Notes under the pieces: model-generated
Seen by the model: the letters and a program-made list of their open reading frames with translations, nothing else
The model's database searches: none
What the model was told of the DNA's origin: nothing
Made by a program: the position numbers and the translations under genes
Source of the DNA: a bacterium (Candidatus Torokbacteria) CG_4_10_14_0_2_um_filter_35_8
GTDB lineage: Bacteria > Patescibacteriota > GCA-2792135
Reading direction: 5' to 3'
Assembly (NCBI GenBank): GCA_002792135.1
Contig: PFNU01000130.1
Location: forward strand, 1 to 8,090
Length of the DNA stretch: 8,090 nt
Shown: piece after piece, positions 1-5,235 of the stretch
Layout: every line of letters starts with the position of its first letter
Numbering within the stretch: position 1 is the stretch's first letter

Positions 1-9
1 GGCTTTGCA

Positions 10-41
10 GCGCTCGCCGCGGGGGCGGGCGCGGCGAGCGC
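10..41. repeat. GC-rich perfect hairpin (12-bp stem, 8-nt loop)
   Basis: Bases 10-21 are the exact reverse complement of 30-41, with an 8-base G-rich loop at 22-29. Bases 11-40 contain only two A/T bases, while the surrounding genome is AT-rich. The hairpin lies downstream of the tRNA gene when read on the minus strand. A run of five T follows on the plus strand only after a 15-base gap, so it is not a textbook intrinsic terminator in either direction. It may belong to a larger structured RNA or element that continues left of the window. On the minus strand an ATG at 44 opens an Ala-rich frame, but composition alone explains that. The structure is certain; the function is unknown. Confidence 0.6.
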
Positions 42-72
42 CATTCCCGACGACCCTTTTTCTTCAAAACTG

Positions 73-144
73 TGGGCATACCTGGATTCGAACCAGGAAC
101 CGGTCGCTTATAAGACGACTGCTCTACCATTGAGCTATATGCCC
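73..144 (-). tRNA. tRNA-Ile with anticodon UAU (reads AUA)
   Basis: Read on the minus strand this is a complete 72-base cloverleaf. The acceptor arm GGGCATA pairs with TATGCCC, the D stem is GCTC/GAGC with a 7-base loop, the anticodon stem is GTCGT/GCGAC (one G-T pair), the variable loop has 5 bases, and the T stem CCTGG/CCAGG carries the loop TTCGAAT. The anticodon loop is CTTATAA, giving anticodon UAU (plus-strand bases 110-112), which pairs with AUA. A37, A38 and discriminator A73 fit isoleucine identity. CCA is not encoded, because ACAG follows the acceptor stem, so it would be added after transcription. Most bacteria read AUA with a CAU tRNA modified to lysidine by TilS, so this anticodon is uncommon. 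The tRNA call is firm; charging with Ile is inferred from anticodon and identity bases. Confidence 0.93.
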
Positions 145-150
145 AAGAAA

Positions 151-185
151 ATCAAAATTCAAAATTAAAAGTTTAAAAAATGGAA
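151..185. repeat. AT-rich intergenic repeat, ATTCAAAATT type
   Basis: This is a short AT-rich run just upstream of the tRNA gene. Its core at 158-173 (TTCAAAATTAAAAGTT) is identical over 16 bases to 5867-5882 at the end of the MBL gene, and related runs occur at 1201-1240, 3508-3528 and 5214-5230. The rest of the 145-251 gap shows only a weak 5-bp hairpin at 193-209 (GTTTC/GAAAC) and no convincing promoter or terminator. Confidence 0.5.
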
Positions 186-251
186 TTTTGCCGTTTCCTT
201 GTAAGAAACACATCTTGTTTAATAAACTCAAGGGTGGTTACGCTTGCTTGC

Positions 252-1160
252 TTACAGTGTTAATTCTTTAAAAACTAATGTCCAGTATGTTTCGTGGAAA
301 GCATTTATGATCCCTTGCAAGACAGCAAATAAAATTAAGAAGGCAATACCTCCAAAGACGATAGAAATAATGATTCCGATTGTTTGCAAAAGTACTACAA
401 GAATAAACCCTAAAATTACAAAAGGAACAGCAATAATAGCTATTCCAACAAACATAGCAAATACCAGAAACATGTTTATTATAAGTAGAACCACACCTGC
501 AATAATAGTCTTCCAAAAATTAGCAAAAAGAAGTTCCTTTCCTTTTTTAAGAGACTGCCTAATACCCAGACCTTTAATTATTAAAAAGCGTAATCCGAAG
601 GCGTAAATTAAGCTTACGATGATCGCAATTGGTATTAGAAACAAGACAATTAAACCAATTATTAACATACCAATTATAAGATTTTTCAGTACTGCAAAAA
701 CACCAACTGCAACTAGAAGAATAATAGGAGGTAGGAGTATAAGAAAGATGATTAGTCCAAGACCTAATACTTTCCAGAAGTATTTTAATCCCTCTCTAAA
801 TCCATAAGAAAACCTTATTTGCTCGCCTAAATTCAGCTTTTCTTGTTCAGATTTTCTTAAAGAAAGTTTATTAGTACAAGAAATTAACCCCCCTTTAAAG
901 ATAATCGATAAGATACCGAGAATAATAGTTATCAGCAAGATTACAACCAAGGCAACTAGGATTAAGGTGAAATTTTCTGAGAGAAAGTCTTTGGATGAAT
1001 CTACTGCTTTTTCTAAATCTTCTCCATTGCCTTGAAAAAAGTTCCAACCACCAGAATTAAAACTTGACAGACCTCCTCCTGCAAGCAACCCCAATATCCA
1101 AAGAAATTTATTGTTCCAGGTTATGTCAGCAGATTTTTTGATAATTTTGATATAGTCCAT
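252..1160 (-). CDS. multi-pass membrane protein, resembling GPDPase membrane-domain proteins
   Basis: This is a 302-residue, very hydrophobic protein with no catalytic motif that I recognise. A short hydrophobic segment lies near residues 17-30 (NNKFLWILGLLAGG). A polar loop rich in Gly, Asn, Asp and Ser follows at about 31-63. Long hydrophobic stretches then occur at about 64-88, 129-158, 161-192, 218-245 and 246-290, suggesting roughly six or seven membrane passes. The amphipathic linker around 193-217 (LGIRQSLKKGKELL) and the C-terminal HETYWTLVFKEL resemble the membrane domain of glycerophosphodiester phosphodiesterases (Pfam PF10110-like), a protein type frequent in Patescibacteria; this resemblance is from memory. 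There is no phosphodiesterase catalytic domain, so no enzyme activity should be assigned. The ATG at 1160 begins the typical MDYIKIIKKS entry to the first hydrophobic segment. No SD motif precedes it; the leader is CCTAAC repeat sequence. It lies 170 bp downstream of ftsH on the same strand. Confidence 0.85.
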   Translation of the reverse strand: MDYIKIIKKSADITWNNKFLWILGLLAGGGLSSFNSGGWNFFQGNGEDLEKAVDSSKDFLSENFTLILVALVVILLITIILGILSIIFKGGLISCTNKLSLRKSEQEKLNLGEQIRFSYGFREGLKYFWKVLGLGLIIFLILLPPIILLVAVGVFAVLKNLIIGMLIIGLIVLFLIPIAIIVSLIYAFGLRFLIIKGLGIRQSLKKGKELLFANFWKTIIAGVVLLIINMFLVFAMFVGIAIIAVPFVILGFILVVLLQTIGIIISIVFGGIAFLILFAVLQGIINAFHETYWTLVFKELTL

Positions 1161-1340
1161 GGTGTTAGGGGTTAGGTGTTAGGTTGTAGGGAACAGAGGA
1201 TTAAATTCAAAACTTAAAATGCAAAATTTAAAATAATTTAAGTCTTAGGTTATAGGTGATAGGTTTTAGAAAATGGAGAGTAGTAAATATCTTTTAGCTT
1301 TCTAAGAAACTAATCCCTAACCCCTATCACCTAATCCCTA
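1161..1340. repeat. TTAGG/CCTAA-rich intergenic repeat with inverted arms
   Basis: The ftsH to membrane-gene gap is almost entirely repeat. Runs of TTAGG type occur at 1165-1190 and 1245-1263, the complementary CCTAA type at 1314-1340, and an AT-rich ATTCAAAACTT run at 1201-1240. TAGGTGATAGG at 1253-1263 is the exact reverse complement of 1323-1333, so an 11-bp stem with a 59-base loop is possible. The last codons and the stop of ftsH lie inside the 1311-1340 arm, and the other end abuts the membrane gene's ATG. No promoter for the membrane gene is evident, so it may depend on ftsH transcription. Its biological role is unknown. Confidence 0.65.
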
Positions 1341-3199
1341 GTTGCTTTATGTTTTGTATCCTTAGCCTTCTCCCCAGCAATCTTTTCAAACTCTTCTCTT
1401 TCTAAAGTTTCTTTTTTAATTAGCCTTTTAGCTATTTTATCTAATTTATCTTTATTTTTTTCTATAGCCTCTTCTGCTTTCTCTCTTGCTTGAGAAAGTA
1501 GTCTAAAAACCTCTTGATCTATTTTTTTTGCCACATCTTCAGAATAATTTCTTTCTTCTTGCCCTTCTATTCCTAAAAATCTTAGTTTATTTTTCTTTCC
1601 TAAAGTTATGGGGCCGAGATTACTCATGCCATATTCTGTAACTATACTTCTTGCAAGGCTGGTTGCTTTTTCTAAATCATTTGTTGCACCCGTTGTTATT
1701 TCTTTAAAAATTATGTTTTCTGCGACGTAACCTGCAAGAAGGGTGGAAAGCTCATCTAGAAACTCTTTCTTTGATTCAAAGTGCTTATCTTGTTCAGGAA
1801 GTTTTAAAGTATATCCTCCGACAAGACCCCTTGAAACAATAGAAATTTTTCTTACAGGATCAGTATTAGGAAGTAGATGATTAACTAGAGCATGACCTGC
1901 TTCGTGGTAAGCTGCAATTTTCTTCTCTTTTTTTGAAAGAACGTGAGACTTGCGTTCCGGTCCTAGCATTACCTTGTCCAAAGCAAAGAGCACAGCCTGC
2001 ATAGTTATTTTTCTCTTATCTTTCTTGGCCGCATAGATTGCAGCTTCATTCATCATATTGAAAATGTCAGCTCCAGAAAACCCAGGAGTCCTTTGAGCAA
2101 GTTCGGCAGTATCCACGTCCTTAGCAATAGGTTTGTTACGACCGTGAATCTTAATAATTGCTTCTCTTTCTTTAAGATCAGGGAAATTTAGAATCACCCT
2201 TCTATCAAACCTGCCCGGCCTTAAAAGTGCAGGATCAAGAAGGTCTGGTCTATTGGTTGCTGCAATGATAATCACGCGTGTATCTGTTTCAAAACCATCC
2301 ATTTCAGACAAGATTTGATTTAAGGTTTGTTCTCTTTCTTCATGAGAGGTAACCGCAATTCCTCTTTTTCCACCTATAGAGTCAATTTCATCAATAAAGA
2401 TTATAGATGGCGCTTCCTTTTTGGCCTTATTAAACAAATCTCTCACTCTACTTGCGCCAACACCAACAAACATTTCCATAAACTCAGATCCTGACATAGA
2501 AAGAAAAGGGACGTTTGCTTCATTGGCAATTGCTTTTGCAAGGAGAGTTTTGCCACATCCTGGCGGACCAATTAAGAGTAATCCTCTTGGAATTCTTGCG
2601 CCCATTCTTAGATATTTTTCTGGTGCTTTCAAAAAATCCACAATTTCATATAATTCTTCTTTTGCTTCTTTTAACCCCGCAACACTATCAAACGTTACTG
2701 CATCTTTTCCTTTTTTGCCTCCACGTAACATTCTTGCGGTGGATTCACCGAATTTCAGAGCTTGACCCGCTGCTCCTTTAAGCTGTCTTCCCATGAGGTA
2801 AATGAAGAGGACTACAAACAAAAGTGGTAAGAGTAAAGAAATGAAAATATTGCCCCAAAATGCTCCAGTAGAGCCATCTTTGACATTAATCTCGATTCCA
2901 GTAAGCTTTTCAGTATCTACCCCATAATTTACCAAGGTTTCTGAAAGACTTGTCTCAGTTTCTTTGGTTGTTTTTTCTTTTGTACTGTCTTTTAAAACAA
3001 CATCAATATTGTTTCCTGATACTTTTATAGATGCTACTTCTTCATTGTTAATTTGCTCAACAAGCCTTGAAAGATCTATTTCCTCAATCTTTTGTGAAGG
3101 AGTATTAAACAGACTGAATATACCAGCAATAGCAAGAAATATTATAAAGGCAACAATAGCGTTTCTTGTAAACTTGTTCATGGGAGTGTTTTTGTTCAT
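1331..3199 (-). CDS. ftsH: ATP-dependent zinc metalloprotease FtsH
   Basis: This is a membrane-anchored AAA+ protease that, in known homologues, forms hexamers and degrades misassembled membrane proteins and short-lived regulators. The 622 residues match the family length (E. coli about 644). A transmembrane segment spans about 13-31, an extracytoplasmic domain about 32-113 and a second transmembrane segment about 117-137. The AAA+ module carries Walker A GPPGCGKT (211-218), pore motif FVG (244-246), Walker B IIFIDE (266-271) and second region of homology ATNRPD (314-319) with arginine fingers R327 and R330. The zinc site is HEAGH (432-436) with D508 in the TGATND segment as likely third ligand. 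A Lys/Glu-rich helical region ends the protein. Walker A has Cys where most FtsH have Thr, a tolerated variant known in other AAA+ proteins. The ATG at 3199 fits the TM1 position; Met7 is an alternative, and neither has an SD motif. The stop lies in CCTAA repeat sequence. Confidence 0.98.
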   Translation of the reverse strand: MNKNTPMNKFTRNAIVAFIIFLAIAGIFSLFNTPSQKIEEIDLSRLVEQINNEEVASIKVSGNNIDVVLKDSTKEKTTKETETSLSETLVNYGVDTEKLTGIEINVKDGSTGAFWGNIFISLLLPLLFVVLFIYLMGRQLKGAAGQALKFGESTARMLRGGKKGKDAVTFDSVAGLKEAKEELYEIVDFLKAPEKYLRMGARIPRGLLLIGPPGCGKTLLAKAIANEANVPFLSMSGSEFMEMFVGVGASRVRDLFNKAKKEAPSIIFIDEIDSIGGKRGIAVTSHEEREQTLNQILSEMDGFETDTRVIIIAATNRPDLLDPALLRPGRFDRRVILNFPDLKEREAIIKIHGRNKPIAKDVDTAELAQRTPGFSGADIFNMMNEAAIYAAKKDKRKITMQAVLFALDKVMLGPERKSHVLSKKEKKIAAYHEAGHALVNHLLPNTDPVRKISIVSRGLVGGYTLKLPEQDKHFESKKEFLDELSTLLAGYVAENIIFKEITTGATNDLEKATSLARSIVTEYGMSNLGPITLGKKNKLRFLGIEGQEERNYSEDVAKKIDQEVFRLLSQAREKAEEAIEKNKDKLDKIAKRLIKKETLEREEFEKIAGEKAKDTKHKATRD

Positions 3200-3266
3200 A
3201 TTTTAAAGAATTTTTATCTAGTTGATAAATAGTAAACCCGCGGTTTTCTAAAGACCTTGTAAGTTA

Positions 3267-3295
3267 AGAATAAGATATTTGAAGGCATTTCGCAA
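3267..3295 (-). promoter_or_regulatory. putative ftsH promoter (TTGCGA-17-TATTCT)
   Basis: On the minus strand TTGCGA (3290-3295) and TATTCT (3267-3272) are separated by 17 bases, close to the sigma-70 housekeeping consensus. Transcription would start near 3260, leaving a leader of about 60 bases before the ftsH ATG. The site lies just downstream (minus sense) of the 3319-3348 hairpin, which would insulate it from S1 read-through. It was predicted by eye only. Confidence 0.55.
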
Positions 3296-3318
3296 GTTTG
3301 AGGTTTTTAATCTATCAG

Positions 3319-3348
3319 TAAAGGCGGGATAATTGACACCCGCCTTTA
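3319..3348. terminator. GC-rich hairpin, likely intrinsic terminator
   Basis: TAAAGGCGGG (3319-3328) pairs perfectly with CCCGCCTTTA (3339-3348), giving a 10-bp stem with a 10-base loop. The tail is T-rich on the plus strand (TGTTTTATC) and only begins with TTTA on the minus strand. It sits between the S1 gene and the ftsH promoter, where a terminator of minus-strand S1 transcripts would be expected, although the weaker tail is on that strand. It may act in both directions. Confidence 0.55.
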
Positions 3349-3419
3349 TGTTTTATCTGACAAAGCTAGTTATCGGTTAGTCTTTAAGAGTCGATTGCTG
3401 CAGAAAATTCCAAGCACCA

Positions 3420-3452
3420 TCCGCTGCGGGACGTAGTACGTTCCAAGGCGGA
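3420..3452. repeat. palindromic module TCCGC...GCGGA, copy 1
   Basis: The outer arms TCCGC (3420-3424) and GCGGA (3448-3452) are complementary. They enclose the near-palindrome GGGACGTAGTACGTTCC (3428-3444). A second diverged copy in inverted orientation lies at 6873-6901: CGGGAC, TAG and ACGTTCC are shared, with a few substitutions and a 3-base gap. Finding two related copies 3.4 kb apart shows a dispersed element, not a chance hairpin. Confidence 0.65.
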
Positions 3453-3481
3453 AAATATTAAGTACCAAATATCAAATACCA

Positions 3482-3496
3482 TCCGCCTCGGGCGGA
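3482..3496. repeat. palindromic module TCCGCC-TCG-GGCGGA, copy 2
   Basis: This is a perfect 6-bp palindrome with a TCG loop, sitting between TACCA and CCAATC of the surrounding repeat as if inserted there. The sequence at 3631-3645 is the same 15-mer with one base changed. Confidence 0.65.
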
Positions 3497-3547
3497 CCAA
3501 TCAATATCTAAATCCAAAATTCAAAATGCCACTGCCGTCATCCTGAG

Positions 3548-3575
3548 TCCGCCGAAGTCCGCAGACGAAGGCGGA
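3548..3575. repeat. palindromic module TCCGCC...GGCGGA, copy 3
   Basis: TCCGCC (3548-3553) pairs with GGCGGA (3570-3575). Inside, GTC (3557-3559) pairs with GAC (3564-3566) around a CGCA loop, flanked by GAA on both sides. It interrupts the plus-oriented GTCATCCTGAG element immediately after GAG. Confidence 0.6.
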
Positions 3576-3630
3576 TGAAGGATCTCAACGTTTGATTTGT
3601 ATTTCAGAGGCTGAGATTCTTCGCTTCGCT

Positions 3631-3645
3631 TCCGCCTCGGGGGGA
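3631..3645. repeat. palindromic module TCCGCC-TCG-GGGGGA, copy 4
   Basis: Fourteen of 15 bases match the module at 3482-3496. On the minus strand it splits GTCATTCTGA from AGCGAAG, so it interrupts the minus-oriented element just as copy 3 interrupts the plus-oriented one. Confidence 0.55.
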
Positions 3646-3664
3646 TCAGAATGACATAATCTGT

Positions 3665-3746
3665 AAGTTTAAAATTTTGGATCTTGGTAATTGGTGCTTG
3701 TTTGTATTTTATAATTTGAGATTTGTGATTTTAAATTCTTAATTCT
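3665..3746 (-). repeat. AT-rich repeat of AAGCACCA/AAATACAA type at the S1 3' end
   Basis: Read on the minus strand, the run passes from AAGAATTAAGAATTTAAAAT through CACAAATCTCAAATT and ACAAGCACCAATTACCAAG to ATCCAAAATTTTAAAC. Its word order resembles the plus-strand run at 3410-3530. The S1 stop codon (TAA at 3741-3739) lies in its first bases. No strong terminator hairpin is visible between the S1 stop and 3349. Confidence 0.55.
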
Positions 3747-4932
3747 TTTTAGTTGCATTCTTACCAGATTTCTCAGGTTCTTTGTCTTTCCTGGTCTTGC
3801 TAACTTTCTTTGATTTTGGTTTCACAGATTTTTTATCTTTTTTAAATGCATCTTCTCTATCTTTTTTGCTCTCTTTTAAAGCGAGGGTACTCAGACCCAA
3901 TCTGTGTTCTTCTGGAACGATGGAAATGATCTTAAATTCCTTTTCTTCTCCTATTTTAAATAGTTTGTTGATATCTTGCTTTCTGGGATCTTTTACAAGC
4001 TCTGAAATATGGGCAAGCCCTTGGATATCTTCGTCAAGTTTAACAAAGAGCCCAAAAGGGGAAATTTTTGTGATTTTTCCTTTTACTTTATCTTCCACCT
4101 TATATTTTGCTGATGCCTTAACCCAGGGATCAGTTTTTAATTTCTTTATGGAAAGAGAAATTCTGTGGTCTTCAATGCCAATTACCTCTGCTTCTATCGT
4201 GTCCCCTGTCTTTGCAAAATCTCGAGGGTTTTCTATCTTGCTCCAGTCAATTTCTGAAATATGGACTAAGCCTTCTAAGTTAGACCCAAATCTTACAAAA
4301 ATACCAAAATCTACTATTCCTGATGCTTTTCCCTTGATATGGTCTCCAACTTTAAGTTTGTCTAATTCTTTTTCTTCTTCTTTTGACCTAGCTTCTTTTT
4401 CAGAAACAATTAGTTTTTCTTCTTCTTCAGCAAGATCAATAATTTTGGCAGGAAATTCTTTTCCAATGTAAGTTTTTAATTTAGCAAGAATTTTGTCTTT
4501 ACTCCCATTTTCTACTCTGGGATAATATTTAGTTGAGAGTTGAGAAACAGGCAGAAATCCAATTACCCCTTCAATTTCTAGTATAAGGCCACCTTTGTTT
4601 GCATCTAGAACTCTTGTTTTGATTATTTTTTCTTCTTTCATTATCCTTTTTAATTTATCCCAAACTTGTTTTCTAAAAGCTTTATAGAAGGATAACTCTA
4701 CATAGCCATCCTCGTTTTCTTCTCCAACAACTTCTGCCTTTACCTTGTCTCCTGCTTTTAATTTAGCCAATGCTCGTTTGTTGCCCCAACATTCTGGTCC
4801 CATAACCACGCCAGCACCAAAACTTGGAATATCAATTACAATTTCATTAGTTTGAATAGAAGAAATAACCCCTTCTACTATATCTCCTACTTTAGGAGGG
4901 GCAGCTTTCTGTATTTTAAGAAGCTCTTCCAT
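3739..4932 (-). CDS. rpsA: 30S ribosomal protein S1 (four S1 domains)
   Basis: This is an RNA-binding protein of the small subunit that, in known homologues, helps bring AU-rich or structured mRNA leaders to the ribosome. With the start at 4932 it has 397 residues. Four OB-fold S1 repeats lie at about 14-83, 100-179, 195-264 and 280-353. The last two are the most typical (DFGIFVRFGSNLEGLVHIS; SPFGLFVKLDEDIQGLAHIS). A Lys-rich, probably disordered tail fills 354-397. E. coli S1 has six repeats; four is usual in several other phyla. The frame stays open to an ATG at 5055, but that lies upstream of the promoter at 5015-5042, and the extra 41 residues do not resemble S1. Met at 4965 is a weaker alternative. 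No SD motif precedes 4932. A general S1-domain RNA-binding protein is the fallback name. Confidence 0.93.
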   Translation of the reverse strand: MEELLKIQKAAPPKVGDIVEGVISSIQTNEIVIDIPSFGAGVVMGPECWGNKRALAKLKAGDKVKAEVVGEENEDGYVELSFYKAFRKQVWDKLKRIMKEEKIIKTRVLDANKGGLILEIEGVIGFLPVSQLSTKYYPRVENGSKDKILAKLKTYIGKEFPAKIIDLAEEEEKLIVSEKEARSKEEEKELDKLKVGDHIKGKASGIVDFGIFVRFGSNLEGLVHISEIDWSKIENPRDFAKTGDTIEAEVIGIEDHRISLSIKKLKTDPWVKASAKYKVEDKVKGKITKISPFGLFVKLDEDIQGLAHISELVKDPRKQDINKLFKIGEEKEFKIISIVPEEHRLGLSTLALKESKKDREDAFKKDKKSVKPKSKKVSKTRKDKEPEKSGKNATKKN

Positions 4933-4996
4933 GGTTTGTTTTTTGATGTTGTGAGTTTTAATCATATAAAATATAAAAAGTTGGTAACTGATTCTT

Positions 4997-5025
4997 TTAA
5001 GTACCTTAAGTTCTATTGTACTTAA
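4997..5025. promoter_or_regulatory. inverted repeat over the S1 promoter, possible operator
   Basis: TTAAGTAC (4997-5004) is the exact reverse complement of GTACTTAA (5018-5025), with 13 bases between. The repeat covers the proposed -10 box and likely start site of the S1 promoter, where a repressor or autoregulatory site could lie. A short palindrome CTTAAG sits in the spacer. No regulator can be named, and chance is possible in AT-rich DNA. Confidence 0.3.
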
Positions 5026-5042
5026 TTTTTTGCAATTTGCAA
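5015..5042 (-). promoter_or_regulatory. putative S1 promoter (TTGCAA-16-TACAAT)
   Basis: On the minus strand TTGCAA (5037-5042) and TACAAT (5015-5020) are separated by 16 bases. Transcription would begin near 5008, giving a leader of about 75 bases before the ATG at 4932. Its position rules out the upstream ATG at 5055 for transcripts from this promoter. It was predicted by eye. Confidence 0.5.
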
Positions 5043-5171
5043 GTATGGAGTGCATTGTGCTATATTTAGAATGTTGGAGAGCTAGTGCCGTATTAGCTTA
5101 ATTTTTATGTAATTTAGGTAGTCATCTTATCTTGTTTGTCTGATTCTAATAACATCAAAATTTGTGTAAAA

Positions 5172-5180
5172 TGGTACTAT
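5172..5180 (+). promoter_or_regulatory. possible extended -10 promoter for the MBL gene
   Basis: TGGTACTAT combines a TGn extension with a -10-like TACTAT, about 55 bases before the ATG. No good -35 box is seen, which extended -10 promoters can lack. The 4933-5235 gap is divergent, so a plus-strand promoter must lie somewhere in it. The 5056-5160 stretch otherwise shows only a weak 5-bp inverted repeat at 5080-5098. Confidence 0.3.
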
Positions 5181-5230
5181 AGCCCCTAGCTCCTGGTCCC
5201 TAAAAACCTTTAGTTTTGCATTTTGAATTT
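5181..5230. repeat. mixed CCCTAG-type and AAAATGCAAAA-type repeat
   Basis: CCCCTAGCTCCTGGTCCCTA (5184-5203) belongs to the CCTAA-rich type seen at 1161-1340. TTTTGCATTTT (5214-5224) is the reverse complement of 1216-1226, and AT-rich sequence continues almost to the start codon at 5236. It would form the 5' leader of the MBL transcript. Confidence 0.45.
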
Positions 5231-5235
5231 ATTCT

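Larger units (their letters stand above)
3410..3530 (+). repeat. composite repeat of AAGCACCA/AAATACCA type with embedded palindromes
   Basis: Read on the plus strand, this run contains CCAAGCACCA (3410-3419), AAGTACCAAATATCAAATAC (3460-3479), ACCAATCAATATC and ATCCAAAATTCAAAATGCC (to 3530). Two palindromic modules bounded by TCCGC and GCGGA interrupt it, at 3420-3452 and 3482-3496. A similar run in opposite orientation lies at 3665-3746. It forms part of the 3200-3738 gap, which has no credible gene. The 3361-3409 stretch ahead of it shows nothing that I recognise. Confidence 0.6.
3537..3655. repeat. inverted pair of GTCATYCTGA...GAAGRATCTCA elements
   Basis: A plus-oriented copy runs from GTCATCCTGAG (3537-3547) to GAAGGATCTCA (3577-3587). 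A minus-oriented copy runs from GTCATTCTGAT (3655-3645) to GAAGAATCTCA (3622-3612). The two are arranged head to head around 24 bases of unrelated sequence. This type of dispersed element is, from memory, seen in many unrelated bacterial genomes. Each copy carries an internal TCCGC/GCGGA-type palindrome (3548-3575 and 3631-3645). There is no coding potential; its function is unknown. Confidence 0.65.

Noticed and set aside
1..44. A minus-strand frame starting at an ATG at 44, reading Ala/Pro-rich.
   Set aside because: The stretch is a perfect palindrome of GC bases, so Ala/Pro/Arg-rich reading frames arise automatically; there is no start signal.
193..209. GTTTC/GAAAC hairpin as terminator of the 252-1160 gene.
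   Set aside because: The stem is 5 bp with a 7-base loop, and the nearest T run on the minus strand is too far downstream.
244..807. Plus-strand frames opposite the membrane protein gene.
   Set aside because: The minus strand carries a full-length hydrophobic protein with membrane segments in a consistent frame; the plus-strand products look random.
2421..2781. Plus-strand open frames of 88 to 114 codons opposite ftsH.
   Set aside because: They are antisense to the conserved AAA+ region of a certain gene, and their proteins show no family resemblance.
3410..3655. The repeated hairpins as a CRISPR array.
   Set aside because: The units differ in length and sequence, spacing is irregular, the spacer-like parts are themselves repeats, and no cas gene is present.
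3782..4471. A 229-codon plus-strand frame opposite S1.
   Set aside because: It is the mirror of conserved S1 repeats; the Ser/Phe-rich translation is what antisense to Lys/Glu-rich coding sequence gives.
4933..5055. A 41-residue N-terminal extension of S1 starting at an ATG at 5055.
   Set aside because: It lies upstream of and across the likely promoter, does not resemble S1, and the start at 4932 gives the normal N-terminus.
5080..5098. AGCTA/TAGCT inverted repeat followed by TAATTTTTA as a plus-strand terminator.
   Set aside because: The stem is only 5 bp and no plus-strand gene lies upstream of it to terminate.
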